A stretch of 64,000 bases of DNA from Paenibacillus_AR sp051594765 (GCF_051594765.1 NZ_JBPPGJ010000017.1:74693-138692); one strand, 5' to 3'. Counted from the stretch's first letter, positions 49,601 through 57,954 are shown. Program-made: numbers and translations. The notes: generated by a model from the sequence alone, not told the origin.

Positions 49601-52353
49601 CCGATTCCCAAGGCAGCTTCACGGTGGAGGGGCTGCGGCCCGGGCAGTATACCGTGAGCGCCATTCAGGACGGATATCAGCACAACCTGATCGGCGCAGT
49701 GGTGCAATCCGGTCTGACCACCCCCGTGGTCTTGAATCTGCAGCCGAATCCGGGCTCGATTACAGGTACGGTGGAGCCTGCTCCCAACGGGACGCTGATC
49801 CAGCTGTTCGATGTCAATAACCAATTCATCGCCGCCCGTATTGCCGACCCGCAAGGACAGTTCCGCTTCGACGATATTGCCGAGGGCAGCTACGTGATTA
49901 CGGCTACAGCGCCTAATTTCATCACGGCCCATGTTGGAGTGAGCGTCCGTTCCAATGAGAACTCGTCCGTCGCCGTCACCCTGCTGCCGCAGCCTTCCAC
50001 GGTGTCGGGAACGGTGACGAATGAACAAACGGGAGCGCCGATTACCAATGCCACCATCCGATTTCTGGATGAGAACGAGGTGCTGGTCGGCATCGGAACG
50101 ACCGATCTTAACGGGTTCTACGAAACGGGCAATCTGCCGCCGGGGCATCTGATCCTCGTCGTAACCGCGCCGAATTATGAGAACACGATCAGCGGCGTCT
50201 CCACTCTGCCGGGAGAAACGTTGATTGGGATTAATTTCCAATTAATTCCGAATCCAGGCGCCATTACCGGCAACATCACCGACAGCACCAACGGGCTGCC
50301 GATTCCCGGAGCAACCGTGGTCATCCGGTCCACGGATCTGCAGGGCATTATCATCGCGACCGTGACGACGACGTTGTTCGGCAACTATGTGGTTTCCGGT
50401 CTGGCGCCAGGCTCCTACACCGTGGTGGCCAGCGCCGAGGGGTATGCGACTGAAACTCTGGGAGCTGCCGTGGCCAGCAATGTGTCGACGGCCGCCAACT
50501 TTGTCCTGAACCCGCTTGTAGGGTCCATCACCGGTCTCATCACCGGTCCCAATGGGGAGGTGTTGACCGGCGGCACCGTCCAGCTCCAGCTTCTGGAGGA
50601 GCATGGCATCACCCTGCAGACCATTCTGACCAATCCGGACGGCAGCTTCAGCTTCCCGAACCTGCTTCCGGGGCAATATCAGGTGGTAGCGTCGAGCCCC
50701 GGGTTCGTCAATGCGTCGGTCACCGTACAGGTGGCGGCGGAGACCATAGCACGGGCGGATCTATCGCTATCGGCTTCGCCCGGGACGCTTAACGGCACCG
50801 TCACCTCGTCGGCAACCGGAGCTCCGATTGCGGGGGCGATCATTACGGTGCGGGATCCTAATGAACAATTCATCGACCAGGGAGTCTCGGATGAGAACGG
50901 GTTCTACAGGATCTCCCGTCTTCCCGCGGGTCCCATCACCTTGAGCGTCTCTGCCCCGGATTTTGGATCGATCGGGACCGGCTCCCTGATCGTTGCGGAT
51001 CAGGTCACGACCAACAATCTGTCTCTGACGCCGAACCCCGGCGTAGTGAGCGGCTTCGTAACGAATCTGGCCACCGGCGAGCCCATCGCTTCTGCCTTCG
51101 TCGAGATCTTCGATGCCTTCAACACGAAGATCACCACAGGCCTGACGGACAGCAGCGGCTTCTATCAGGTGAACGGATTGGCACCTGGCAGCTATACGGC
51201 CCGTGCAGGTGCGACTGCCTTCATCAGCCAGATGGTGGGCTTCGACGTCACCCCGGGAGGATTGACCAATGCGAGCTTCGCCTTGAGCCCGCAGCCCGCC
51301 TCTGTCCGGGGGACTGTAACGGACGAGATCACGGGGCGGCCGATCACCGGCGCAACGATCGACGTATATATCGGCAATACCTTCGGGCCTTCGCTGGCTA
51401 CCACCCAGACGGATCCGGAGGGGAACTATCTCCTAACGGGATTGGTTCCGAACAACTATGTGTTTGTGGTGACGCAGCCGGGGTATGCCGCGGAGACCAA
51501 TGCGGCCGTATTGGAGGCCAATCAGGAGGTTGTCCGGAATTACGTCCTGTCGCCATTGCCGTCAACGGTTAGCGGAACCGTTACGGATCCAGAGGATGGA
51601 GAGCCGCTGGAGGGGGCATCCATCCGGCTGACGGACGACCGGGGGGTCGTGATCCAGGAGGTTCGCACCGGATCGGAGGGCCTGTTCTTGATTGAGGGTA
51701 TCCTTCCCGGAGAATATACGCTGGTCGTGAACGCGGAGGATCGCCAATCGGAAACGGTCTTCCTGACCTTGTCGCGGGGGGAAACACAGAATGTCTCCAT
51801 TACCCCGGCACCGCTGCCTTCGTCGGTGCCCGGACAAATCCTGCAGCTCCAGGCAGACGGGGTGCCCAACCCGATTACGGGTGCTCTGGTCCAGATTCTC
51901 GATGAGAATCTGGTGCTGATCGCCACCGCGGTCACCGACGCCACCGGAGGGTTCACGCTGCCGGGGCTGGCACCCGGCGTGTATACGGTGACTGTCTCGG
52001 CCCCTGGCTTCGGGTCGGCAACGACCGTCGTCCGGCTTGGGACGGGGCAGGTGGCGCCGCCGATCGTATTCCAGCTGCATCCGAATCCCGGCAATCTGGC
52101 CGGTACGGTACGGGATGAGCGCCGCAGACCCTTGTTCCGGGTCAATGTTCAAGTGCTGACCCCGGCCATGGTGCTGGTACGCCAGGTTATTACCGACCCG
52201 CAGGGCCGATATGGCGTGGTTGGGCTGGCCCCAGGCGCCTACCGGGTCCGGTTCGCTCTGGAGGGCAAGGAAACGCAGGTTCGCCGGATCGTGATCCGTG
52301 CGGGCGAGACGACGGTGCTGAACGTGATCCTCGAGGACGAAGCGGACGAATAA
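46642..52353 (+). CDS. Giant surface protein with 18 carboxypeptidase-regulatory-like repeats
   Basis: 1903 residues. Residues 1-225 form an N-terminal domain (MAFPSDAQFQPILLNGSPLF, later FAWGLIFDTDGIPGTYEW). About 226-350 resemble a DUF11-type beta-sandwich (TGQTLSYSGTIAVTNTGKAQ). From about 352 to the end there are 18 modules of roughly 80-90 residues, each starting near (T/S)G-x-V and containing GTYLV-like strands (LAPGTYNLVVSLPDF), the transthyretin-like carboxypeptidase-regulatory fold. No signal peptide, sortase signal or membrane anchor is seen. The sigma-K-like promoter suggests mother-cell synthesis and a spore-surface or appendage role; adhesion is possible. The end is charged (EDEADE). 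Confidence 0.8.
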   Translation: MAFPSDAQFQPILLNGSPLFDPPGDESPTSTDIVGNAQFPAAYYAYDGTNVYFRLRLNADPRFKTGFQNFAWGLIFDTDGIPGTYEWLLAVNGLNTTMDLIQNTSKQFNTWNDPAEGTDGKGTPNFSRPIVNFDIARASQTTDGSNFGGNPDYFLDFFIPAATLFSFLGITETTVFRPLFFSSANANNFNKDSLQNQGFSFVSAFGDPTTTEAADVRAELAVQKTVTGPTSALTGQTLSYSGTIAVTNTGKAQATTVLVSDVFGLDQLNAVNVTGVSTGLANFNPLTKTITWNIGNLAAGATATLNFTAVGQFTTAGQRTVNTATATGVDIFTGQQIPAASSTFSAAVQSAGAVTGSVLSGATGLPLAGATVVLQTAGGAVVGSTVTTAGGGYGFTNLAPGTYNLVVSLPDFTTTTVPVTIPAGQTVTANVLLQPLPAAVTGTVTDASGVPLPGATIRLRSPFGVVLQEAVTNAAGQYTIPNIVPGNYTLLAEVNGYQSSLQGISLIPGQTLTVNFALTANPAGVAGRITSGGAPVPGALIEVLNQANQLVAAVEADANGNYALDNLAPGTYRLRVSAPNFSTEIIGFTVGPGETKLVNAELTPNPGTISGTAVDAETGLPLAGAAIRIVDQSGITLAAVLTDANGFYQVSTIPPGVYTVNFANDGYATQSIGAIVRSGADTVINAGLVKLAGEIAGSVTDENGTPLSDVTIRLFLNNIIIATVNTDQNGSYSIPGLAPGNYVIRAEAAGFIRELLGAAVFPFETTTVNFSLEPSPGILTGTVLGPDGAPLAGAAVTVRENTAVGPAAGRTITDASGVYIFSNLAPGSYIVTAEEPGFQIGSSGAIVAAEATTTINFVLQPSPGAVTGVVINALTGTPIISANIEIRIVSVNGAVLQTTFTDPNGIYLVTDLPPGSYGVVASAINFQTEAASLVVEPNVTQTVNLALQPNPGAITGSVLDAVTQAGLAGATVKVTDLNSVLVGLALTDSQGSFTVEGLRPGQYTVSAIQDGYQHNLIGAVVQSGLTTPVVLNLQPNPGSITGTVEPAPNGTLIQLFDVNNQFIAARIADPQGQFRFDDIAEGSYVITATAPNFITAHVGVSVRSNENSSVAVTLLPQPSTVSGTVTNEQTGAPITNATIRFLDENEVLVGIGTTDLNGFYETGNLPPGHLILVVTAPNYENTISGVSTLPGETLIGINFQLIPNPGAITGNITDSTNGLPIPGATVVIRSTDLQGIIIATVTTTLFGNYVVSGLAPGSYTVVASAEGYATETLGAAVASNVSTAANFVLNPLVGSITGLITGPNGEVLTGGTVQLQLLEEHGITLQTILTNPDGSFSFPNLLPGQYQVVASSPGFVNASVTVQVAAETIARADLSLSASPGTLNGTVTSSATGAPIAGAIITVRDPNEQFIDQGVSDENGFYRISRLPAGPITLSVSAPDFGSIGTGSLIVADQVTTNNLSLTPNPGVVSGFVTNLATGEPIASAFVEIFDAFNTKITTGLTDSSGFYQVNGLAPGSYTARAGATAFISQMVGFDVTPGGLTNASFALSPQPASVRGTVTDEITGRPITGATIDVYIGNTFGPSLATTQTDPEGNYLLTGLVPNNYVFVVTQPGYAAETNAAVLEANQEVVRNYVLSPLPSTVSGTVTDPEDGEPLEGASIRLTDDRGVVIQEVRTGSEGLFLIEGILPGEYTLVVNAEDRQSETVFLTLSRGETQNVSITPAPLPSSVPGQILQLQADGVPNPITGALVQILDENLVLIATAVTDATGGFTLPGLAPGVYTVTVSAPGFGSATTVVRLGTGQVAPPIVFQLHPNPGNLAGTVRDERRRPLFRVNVQVLTPAMVLVRQVITDPQGRYGVVGLAPGAYRVRFALEGKETQVRRIVIRAGETTVLNVILEDEADE

Positions 52354-52366
52354 TCCGCAGCAGCAA

Positions 52367-52398
52367 AAAACGCCTTTCCCGGTCGGGAAAGGCGTTTT
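52367..52398. terminator. Bidirectional terminator
   Basis: AAAACGCCTTTCCC (52367-52380) pairs perfectly with GGGAAAGGCGTTTT (52385-52398). It serves the giant gene and the convergent Crp/Fnr operon. Confidence 0.9.
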
Positions 52399-52465
52399 GG
52401 TTTGGAGTGAGAGGCGATGTCTCGGCGTTTACGGCTTCCAGAAGCCGCGCGGCCCCATCGCTTGC

Positions 52466-53146
52466 CTACATCAGCTCCCGCAGGCGCTTCTCATTGTAGA
52501 TGACGATGCCTTGCCGGTTCATCTCGATGATGCCTTCCTTCTTCAGGTTGTTCATAACCCGGTTGACGGTCTCCCGGGTCGTGCCCACCATATTGGCGAA
52601 CTCCTGGTGAGTCATCGGGATGTTTATCTTGATCTCCCCGTCGGTCCTAACCCCTTGGTTGTCGGCCATCCGGACCAGGAAGGAGACGATCCGGCGGTTC
52701 ACATCCTGGGTGACGAAGGCCTGAAGCTTGCCTTGGAACTCGCGGATCTTCTCGCTCATGACCCGCATGACCTTGATGGCGATGGTAGGCATGTCGAGCA
52801 TCAGCTGCTCGAAGGCCTGGATCGGAATGACGAACAGCTCCGCCGCCTCCACTACCGTGGATGTGGCCGGATAGGGCGTCGAGTCGAAGAAGCCGGTGTG
52901 GGGGAACATCTCGCCTTCCTTCAGGAAGGTGACGATCTGCTCGTTCCCTTCGGAGTCGATCTTGTAGATCTTGATGATTCCCTTATGGATGAAGAAAACG
53001 GCCTGCTTCGGGTCACCCTCCATAAACACGTTGGCGTTCTTCCGGTAGCTCCGGGAGATGGAGATGCCGGCCAGCCGTTCCAATTCCGCTTCATCCAGCT
53101 CGATGAAGAGCGGAATTTTCTTCAAAAAGGTGGTCATGGAGGACAT
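52466..53146 (-). CDS. Crp/Fnr-family transcription regulator without cysteine
   Basis: 226 residues. The cyclic-nucleotide-type beta-barrel is at about 10-120 (FMEGDPKQAVFFIHKGIIKI) and a winged helix at about 150-220 with HQEFANMVGTTRETVNRVM, whose Glu and Arg would read TGTGA half-sites. There is no Cys in the protein, so it cannot hold the Fe-S cluster of Fnr; the signal may be a small molecule or redox partner. It is the last gene of the operon that carries a perfect TGTGA-N6-TCACA site upstream, which predicts autoregulation. Confidence 0.85.
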   Translation of the reverse strand: MSSMTTFLKKIPLFIELDEAELERLAGISISRSYRKNANVFMEGDPKQAVFFIHKGIIKIYKIDSEGNEQIVTFLKEGEMFPHTGFFDSTPYPATSTVVEAAELFVIPIQAFEQLMLDMPTIAIKVMRVMSEKIREFQGKLQAFVTQDVNRRIVSFLVRMADNQGVRTDGEIKINIPMTHQEFANMVGTTRETVNRVMNNLKKEGIIEMNRQGIVIYNEKRLRELM

Positions 53147-53240
53147 GGGCGGTTATAGCTCCTTTGCTTAACAGATTCCTTACCGATTATTGTAACGGAT
53201 CTGAAGCATAATTCCTACCCCGCCTCCCGGGAAATGAAGG

Positions 53241-53540
53241 TTAGTGGCCGAAGCCTAACCGCCGCTTGGCTTCCTCCGACATATGCTCCGGCGTCCAGGC
53301 CGGACTCCAGACCAGATCCACCTCGACCTCCCGGACGGAAGGCTGGGCGAGCAGGGCCGCCTTGACTCCTCCGACCATGGTGTCATGCAGCGGACAGCCT
53401 TGGGTGGTCAGGGTCATCTGAACGTACACACGGCCGTTCGCTTCGGATACGTCGTACACCAACCCCAGATCCACAATGTTGATCCCTAGCTCGGGATCGA
53501 TGACGCTCTTCAGGATTTGGCGCAGTTCTTCTTGGTTCAT
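53241..53540 (-). CDS. MIP18/DUF59-type Fe-S cluster assembly factor
   Basis: 99 residues matching the small MIP18 domain: IDPELGINIVDLGLVYDVSE, TLTTQGCPLHDTM with the conserved Cys, and VDLVWSPAWTPEHMSEEAK. Such proteins help mature Fe-S proteins (SufT-like) and are also called PaaD-like. It lies between the membrane protein and the regulator, so it may serve an Fe-S or heme enzyme made under the same control. Confidence 0.85.
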   Translation of the reverse strand: MNQEELRQILKSVIDPELGINIVDLGLVYDVSEANGRVYVQMTLTTQGCPLHDTMVGGVKAALLAQPSVREVEVDLVWSPAWTPEHMSEEAKRRLGFGH

Positions 53541-53594
53541 GACGGATTCCTCCTTAATGATGTGGACTGCTTCAAGATGCGGGTTACGCCCGCT

Positions 53595-54887
53595 TTATTG
53601 ACGGAAGACGTTCAGGATCAGGCCGATATAGACCAGCATGGCAACGGACAGGAACAGCTGCGCGGCGAGGAGGATACCGGAGGAGCCGGCGGCCAGCCCG
53701 AACGCGACGGCCAGGATCCCGGCGGTGACGGCGGATAGGCCGTACCGCACCCCTTTCTCCGAGATCATATCTGCGAGAGAAGGGACATTCATCTTCCCGA
53801 CCAGATGCCCATAGCGGTGAGTCCACCACAGGAACGGAGCGATCTTGGACAGATATCCGAGAATGGTTAGAGCCACGAAGCCCATGAAGTACAGGTAGGC
53901 AAAAACCGTATGGTACCGGGAGTCTCCCCATGCCCCAGGCACGGCCAAGAGCAGGGCGGCGCCGGCGGCGAACAGCACGCCCCAGCCCCGGAGAGCCCAG
54001 ACGGAGAAGCGGATGCCGTCCCCCGGCTTAGCCTTGTGCTTCGCCCGGATGATCTGCTTGGCATGAACAATGTAGACGGCTACGGCTGCAACCAGAGGGA
54101 GGAGCGCCAGGCCTGCGGCCATGCCGGAGCCTCCGGCCAGGGTGACCCCGATGATCCCCAGCATGCCCGCATTAAACAGGACCAAGGTAACATGCTGCAG
54201 GCGTGTCGGGAAGTTGTGGGCCAGATAGAACATCGGCAGCATCTTATAGGAGAAGCCGACGATCAGGAGGGCGAACCAGCCGACGAGTCCGCTCCAGATA
54301 TGGGCGGCCAGGAGCCGCTCATGCATGGCGGAGAGGAAGCCGAACCGGAAGTCGAGTCCCATCAAGAGCCCGGATACGGCGGTGAAGGCCAGATAGACCA
54401 AGGAGCTGGACACATGCAGCGTAATCGGGTTCCACATCCTGGCGCGGTACAGAGTCACGGCCATATTCAAGACGAAGACCAGGATTCCTGCTAGGAGTGC
54501 GGTGGCAGAGACGGCCAGCACCGTCACATTCAGCTTCAGGAAGCCGTAGGTGATGCCGGCCAAGCCGCCGGTGAACAAGCCGTAATGGATATACCCCAGC
54601 GTCTCGCTGAACACCTTCTGGTTCAGCACCACATGGAGCAGCTGGTAGACGGCGCCCATGGCCACCATGGTGGCCCAGCCCAGCACCAGAAGGTGGGAGA
54701 CGCTCCAGCCGGCGGGGGTCCGGGTGGCGCCAGACGCAATGTCCGATCCCGCGGCTAAGACGGCGAACTGGAATACGATCAAGAGGAACATGCCGGTGAA
54801 CATAAAGGTAAAAGGGAGCCGGAACGAGGTTTTGTTCGGATTCGGCTCGGTGCTGCCGCGCCTGCAGCGGCTTCGGATGCCCGTCAT
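53595..54887 (-). CDS. Polytopic membrane protein, heme-copper-oxidase/NnrS-like
   Basis: 430 residues from ATG at 54887 behind GGGAGGTGG on the minus strand (the frame is open to 54989 but without a ribosome site). About 11-12 hydrophobic helices. Conserved His-bearing helices such as SVSHLLVLGWATMVAMGAVY and ERLLAAHIWSGLVGWFALLI recall heme-binding helices of oxidase subunit I or NnrS proteins. Function is not known; anaerobic or nitric-oxide-related respiration is a guess from the Fnr-type control and the Fe-S factor downstream. Confidence 0.6.
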   Translation of the reverse strand: MTGIRSRCRRGSTEPNPNKTSFRLPFTFMFTGMFLLIVFQFAVLAAGSDIASGATRTPAGWSVSHLLVLGWATMVAMGAVYQLLHVVLNQKVFSETLGYIHYGLFTGGLAGITYGFLKLNVTVLAVSATALLAGILVFVLNMAVTLYRARMWNPITLHVSSSLVYLAFTAVSGLLMGLDFRFGFLSAMHERLLAAHIWSGLVGWFALLIVGFSYKMLPMFYLAHNFPTRLQHVTLVLFNAGMLGIIGVTLAGGSGMAAGLALLPLVAAVAVYIVHAKQIIRAKHKAKPGDGIRFSVWALRGWGVLFAAGAALLLAVPGAWGDSRYHTVFAYLYFMGFVALTILGYLSKIAPFLWWTHRYGHLVGKMNVPSLADMISEKGVRYGLSAVTAGILAVAFGLAAGSSGILLAAQLFLSVAMLVYIGLILNVFRQ

Positions 54888-54918
54888 GGCGGCCACCTCC
54901 CGTGTGTGGATTAGTTGG

Positions 54919-55458
54919 TTAACCTCTGCGAATGGTGATGCGGGCTTGTTCGTCGACGCCCAGATGCTCAATGTCATAGATGTAGCCACGCTGCTTCAGC
55001 TCCTCGATGAGGAAAACCGGCACCCGGTCGTTGGTGATGCACAGCACCTCGCTCGGGCCCATCTTATCCAGCTGGGCCAGGGTGCGCATCATGGGCTGGG
55101 GCGCTTCCAAGCCCCGGTTGTCGAGGTCGATCAGGCGGTGGCCCCCAGCCTGATCTTCGGCCTTCTCCGGCTTAGCCTGCTCCGGTTCTTCCTCGGGCAG
55201 GGCCAATTCATCGAGCAGATGCTTCTGGCTCTTGTGAATGAAGGTGGTGATATAATGGTCGTCCGCCAGCTTCTGCACCCGATTTCTGTAGCCCTTCAGC
55301 TTCATAATGCCCAAGAGAGGCGTCGGCTTCAGAGTGGCGTGGAGGACGAAGACCTCTTCCTTCTTCAGTGTTTTTATGGTACCCATAATCAGCTCGAAGG
55401 GCTCCAGCTTGCTTCGCAGCTGGGGGCGGACATCGAGTTCGACGGTTTTGGCTGTCAT
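54919..55458 (-). CDS. Tandem DUF2249 protein
   Basis: 179 residues from ATG at 55458 behind AAAGAGGAG; the frame is open to 55560. Two DUF2249-type (SirA-like) domains: the first from VELDVRPQLRSKLEPFE to PLLGIMKLKGY, the second from RLIDLDNRGLEAPQPMMRT to VPVFLIEELKQRGY, joined by a Glu/Lys/Pro-rich linker (EEEPEQAKPEKAEDQAG). The family is linked to sulfur and nitric-oxide or oxygen stress genes, but its chemistry is uncertain. First gene of the minus-strand operon. Confidence 0.78.
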   Translation of the reverse strand: MTAKTVELDVRPQLRSKLEPFELIMGTIKTLKKEEVFVLHATLKPTPLLGIMKLKGYRNRVQKLADDHYITTFIHKSQKHLLDELALPEEEPEQAKPEKAEDQAGGHRLIDLDNRGLEAPQPMMRTLAQLDKMGPSEVLCITNDRVPVFLIEELKQRGYIYDIEHLGVDEQARITIRRG

Positions 55459-55571
55459 AAGGAACATCTCCTCTTTGTATGGGATTAGGTGTGATGTCAT
55501 GCCATTGAGAATGATTATCTGTAGTGTACCTGGAAAAGGGGGGATCCTATGTGCGTACAATCACAATCGAG

Positions 55572-55587
55572 TGTGAAATTGATCACA
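55572..55587. promoter_or_regulatory. Perfect Crp/Fnr operator between divergent genes
   Basis: TGTGAAATTGATCACA is a perfect TGTGA-N6-TCACA site, the type bound by Bacillus Fnr. A TCACA half-site just left of it (55561-55565), six bases from TGTGA, gives a second, inside-out arrangement. It sits 114 bases upstream of the DUF2249 gene and 95 bases upstream of the cupin gene. Confidence 0.75.
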
Positions 55588-55682
55588 AAAGAGATCTGCC
55601 TTGAGGGGTAGGATAAAGGCATAACGAACCGTGAAGCAAGTCAAACGCAACCAACTATTATAGATATGGGGAGGACGACAGC

Positions 55683-55994
55683 ATGCTGTTGGCGAAAATG
55701 GGGAACTTGATCGGCAAGGAATCGGCTATGATGACCTTGCTCCACCAATCCGAAATGAGTAAAATCTTCATGCTGTATCTGGAGGAAGGTAAAGTGAAGG
55801 ATTGCGGCTGTACCACCGCGCCGGAAGTGGTCTTCCAGGTCTTGGAGGGGCAGGGGACCATCTATCTGAACGGAGAGCCTCACGAGGTGGAGGCAGGGGA
55901 TCTTCTCTTGTGTCCGCAAGGGGCGAATCATCGGCTGGAGGCCAACCGGGGTGCGGAATTCCGTCTCTTGGTGGTCAAGCCTCTTCAGCAATAG
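55683..55994 (+). CDS. Cupin-domain protein
   Basis: 103 residues, a single cupin barrel: VVFQVLEGQGTIYLNGEPHE, then VEAGDLLLCPQGANHRLEA. The usual metal ligands (His-x-His-...) are not clearly present in the first motif, so it may be a regulatory or non-metal cupin. Divergent from the DUF2249 operon with a shared Fnr-type site, so probably induced by the same signal. Confidence 0.75.
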   Translation: MLLAKMGNLIGKESAMMTLLHQSEMSKIFMLYLEEGKVKDCGCTTAPEVVFQVLEGQGTIYLNGEPHEVEAGDLLLCPQGANHRLEANRGAEFRLLVVKPLQQ

Positions 55995-56009
55995 ACAAGA
56001 AGATACCGA

Positions 56010-56043
56010 AGGCTCGTCCGGCTATCCGGACGAGCCTTTTTTT
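56010..56043 (+). terminator. Terminator after the cupin gene
   Basis: AGGCTCGTCCGG (56010-56021) pairs with CCGGACGAGCCT (56026-56037), followed by seven T. Confidence 0.9.
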
Positions 56044-56080
56044 GGCGGAAATGGACGGATCTCCGATGTGCCGGGCGTCC

Positions 56081-56096
56081 TGTCCCGCATACGATG
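56081..56096 (+). promoter_or_regulatory. Sigma-K-like promoter sharing a 15-mer with the giant repeat gene
   Basis: TGTCCCGCATACGAT at 56081-56095 is identical to 19668-19682. The -10 is CATACGATG. It lies about 28 bases before the GTG start of the TylF-like gene. Confidence 0.6.
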
Positions 56097-56123
56097 AAAG
56101 TGTGCAGGAAGGAGGTTCAAGCC

Positions 56124-56912
56124 GTGGCTCAGAATGCTGCAGAGCTGTACATCGAATTATTGAAGAAAACCGTTCTGTATGAGATCTGGTGGGAGAAGGA
56201 GCAGTACCGTGACATTCCGTTCCGGAATGTTCATGATGTGGCGGCTCTTAAGGCGTTCCGTCCCAACCGGGAGGCACGACTGCTGGGGGAGGATTGGCCG
56301 CCGTTAGCCCACAGCATGATCGGCCGGATCCGGATGGACCAGTTGGAGCAAGCCGTCAAGACGGTTCTCCGGGAGAAGGTACGGGGGGATCTGATCGAGA
56401 CGGGGGTCTGGCGGGGAGGAGCATGCATCTTTATGAAGGGCGTGCTTCAGGCCTATGGCGACGCTTCCCGCAAGGTGTGGGTGGCGGACTCCTTCGAAGG
56501 ACTGCCGCCGCCGGATCCGGGCCAGTACCCCGCCGATGCGGGGGATGTTCACTATCTGTACGACTATCTCCGGGTATCCCTGGAGGAGGTGCAGGAGAAC
56601 TTCCGCCGTTACGGCCTGCTGGACGACCGGGTGGTGTTCCTGAAGGGCTGGTTCAGCGAGACGCTGCCGTCCGCCCCCATCGGACCGATCTCGGTACTCC
56701 GGTTCGACGGGGACATGTACGGGTCCACTATGGATGTGCTCCGGAACTTGTACGATAAGGTGTCGGACGGCGGCTTCATCATCATCGACGATTATGTGCT
56801 GCCCCGCTGTGCCGAGGCCGTCCACGAATTCCGAAGGGAGCGGGGGATCCACGATCCCATCATCAACATCGACCGTACCGGCGTATATTGGAGGAAGAAC
56901 CGCAAGGGCTAA
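56124..56912 (+). CDS. TylF/MycF-type sugar O-methyltransferase
   Basis: 262 residues from GTG at 56124, nine bases after AAGGAGG; an ATG at 56094 lies inside the promoter and is not the start. TylF features: LIETGVWRGGACIFMKGVLQ (SAM site), ADSFEGLPPPD, LRFDGDMYGSTMDVLRNLYD and GGFIIIDDYVLPRCAEAVHE (metal-binding Asp pair). This family methylates deoxysugars. With dTDP-L-rhamnose enzymes nearby and a sigma-K-like promoter shared with the giant repeat gene, a role in making methyl-rhamnose of the spore surface is plausible, as in B. anthracis; this is inference. Confidence 0.8.
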   Translation: MAQNAAELYIELLKKTVLYEIWWEKEQYRDIPFRNVHDVAALKAFRPNREARLLGEDWPPLAHSMIGRIRMDQLEQAVKTVLREKVRGDLIETGVWRGGACIFMKGVLQAYGDASRKVWVADSFEGLPPPDPGQYPADAGDVHYLYDYLRVSLEEVQENFRRYGLLDDRVVFLKGWFSETLPSAPIGPISVLRFDGDMYGSTMDVLRNLYDKVSDGGFIIIDDYVLPRCAEAVHEFRRERGIHDPIINIDRTGVYWRKNRKG

Positions 56913-56918
56913 GGGACA

Positions 56919-57917
56919 TTAAGCTTCGGACCTGGCCTCCGGTAAGCTCCAGCGCAGCAGGGCGCCGGCTTGCACCAGCCCCGCTCCGAAGCCGTATAAG
57001 AGCACCGTCTGGCCTTCGGTCAGGCGGTTTTCTTTGACCGCCAGGTCCAAGGAGAGGGGGATGCTGGCCGCAGAGGTATTGCCGTACCGGACTAGACTGT
57101 ACAGGGTCCGCTCCAGCGGGAATCCGCTCTTCTCGCAGATGGATTCGATGATCCGCAGATTGGCGCTGTGGGGCACGAACCGGTCTATCTCCGCCAGATT
57201 CAGCCCGGCTGCTGCCGCGAGGCGGGCCATGGCCTTCGGCACCTCGGTCACGGCCCAGCGGTAGACCTCCCGCCCATTCTGGACGATGCAGCCGTTTCCT
57301 TGGAGCTCCTTGCCGTCCATGCTGCCGGAGAGGCCGGAGCGATAGACGTGGATGCCTCCGGTCCCGTCACTATGGGAGCTGTGGGCAAGCAGCAGCTCCT
57401 GCTCTCCGCCTGCCTCCAGCAGGATCACCCCGGCTCCATCCCCGAACAGGATGCAGGTCGAGCGATCCGTATAGTCCGTAATCTTCGACATGGTATCCGA
57501 ACCGAACACGAGAATCTTGCGGTACATTCCCGAGGAGATCAAGGCACTTGCAAGCTGAATGCCATGGACAAACCCCGCGCAGGTGGCATTGACGTCGACC
57601 GCACCCGCAGCGGGTATGCCTAGCTTGCTCCCGATCTGGCTTGCCGCAGATGGGAACGGGTAGTCGGGCGTATTCGTACAGGCGATAATGTGATCCACGT
57701 CATCCAAGCGGATCCGGTAACGCTCCATCAGGTCCAGTGCGGCACGGACGCAGAGATCGCTGGTAAATTCATGCTCCGCGGCGATTCTGCGCTCTCGGAT
57801 ACCGGTCCGCTGTACGATCCATTCATCGTTCGTATCCACCATTTGCTCCAAGTCCGCGTTTGCCAAGATCTTCTCCGGGACATAGCTGCCGATGCCCGCT
57901 ATTCTCGCGTGAACCAT
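56919..57917 (-). CDS. fabH: 3-oxoacyl-ACP synthase III (FabH)
   Basis: 332 residues, normal for FabH. The catalytic Cys is in VNATCAGFVHGIQLASAL, His in RFVPHSANLRII and Asn in VRYGNTSAASIPLSLD, giving the Cys-His-Asn triad that starts fatty acid synthesis by condensing acetyl- or branched acyl-CoA with malonyl-ACP. A FapR-type operator lies 38 bases upstream, typical of fabHA in Bacillales. No other fab gene is adjacent, so this may be an extra FabH; the housekeeping one may be elsewhere. Confidence 0.92.
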   Translation of the reverse strand: MVHARIAGIGSYVPEKILANADLEQMVDTNDEWIVQRTGIRERRIAAEHEFTSDLCVRAALDLMERYRIRLDDVDHIIACTNTPDYPFPSAASQIGSKLGIPAAGAVDVNATCAGFVHGIQLASALISSGMYRKILVFGSDTMSKITDYTDRSTCILFGDGAGVILLEAGGEQELLLAHSSHSDGTGGIHVYRSGLSGSMDGKELQGNGCIVQNGREVYRWAVTEVPKAMARLAAAAGLNLAEIDRFVPHSANLRIIESICEKSGFPLERTLYSLVRYGNTSAASIPLSLDLAVKENRLTEGQTVLLYGFGAGLVQAGALLRWSLPEARSEA

Positions 57918-57954
57918 ATAGACGCCTCCTCGAGATTGTTTATGGTATCAAGTA

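Noticed and set aside
46642..52353. Sortase-anchored cell wall adhesin
   Set aside because: No signal peptide, LPxTG motif or C-terminal membrane span seen.
56094..56912. Start of the TylF-like gene at ATG 56094
   Set aside because: That ATG lies within the CATACGATG promoter element; GTG at 56124 has the ribosome site.
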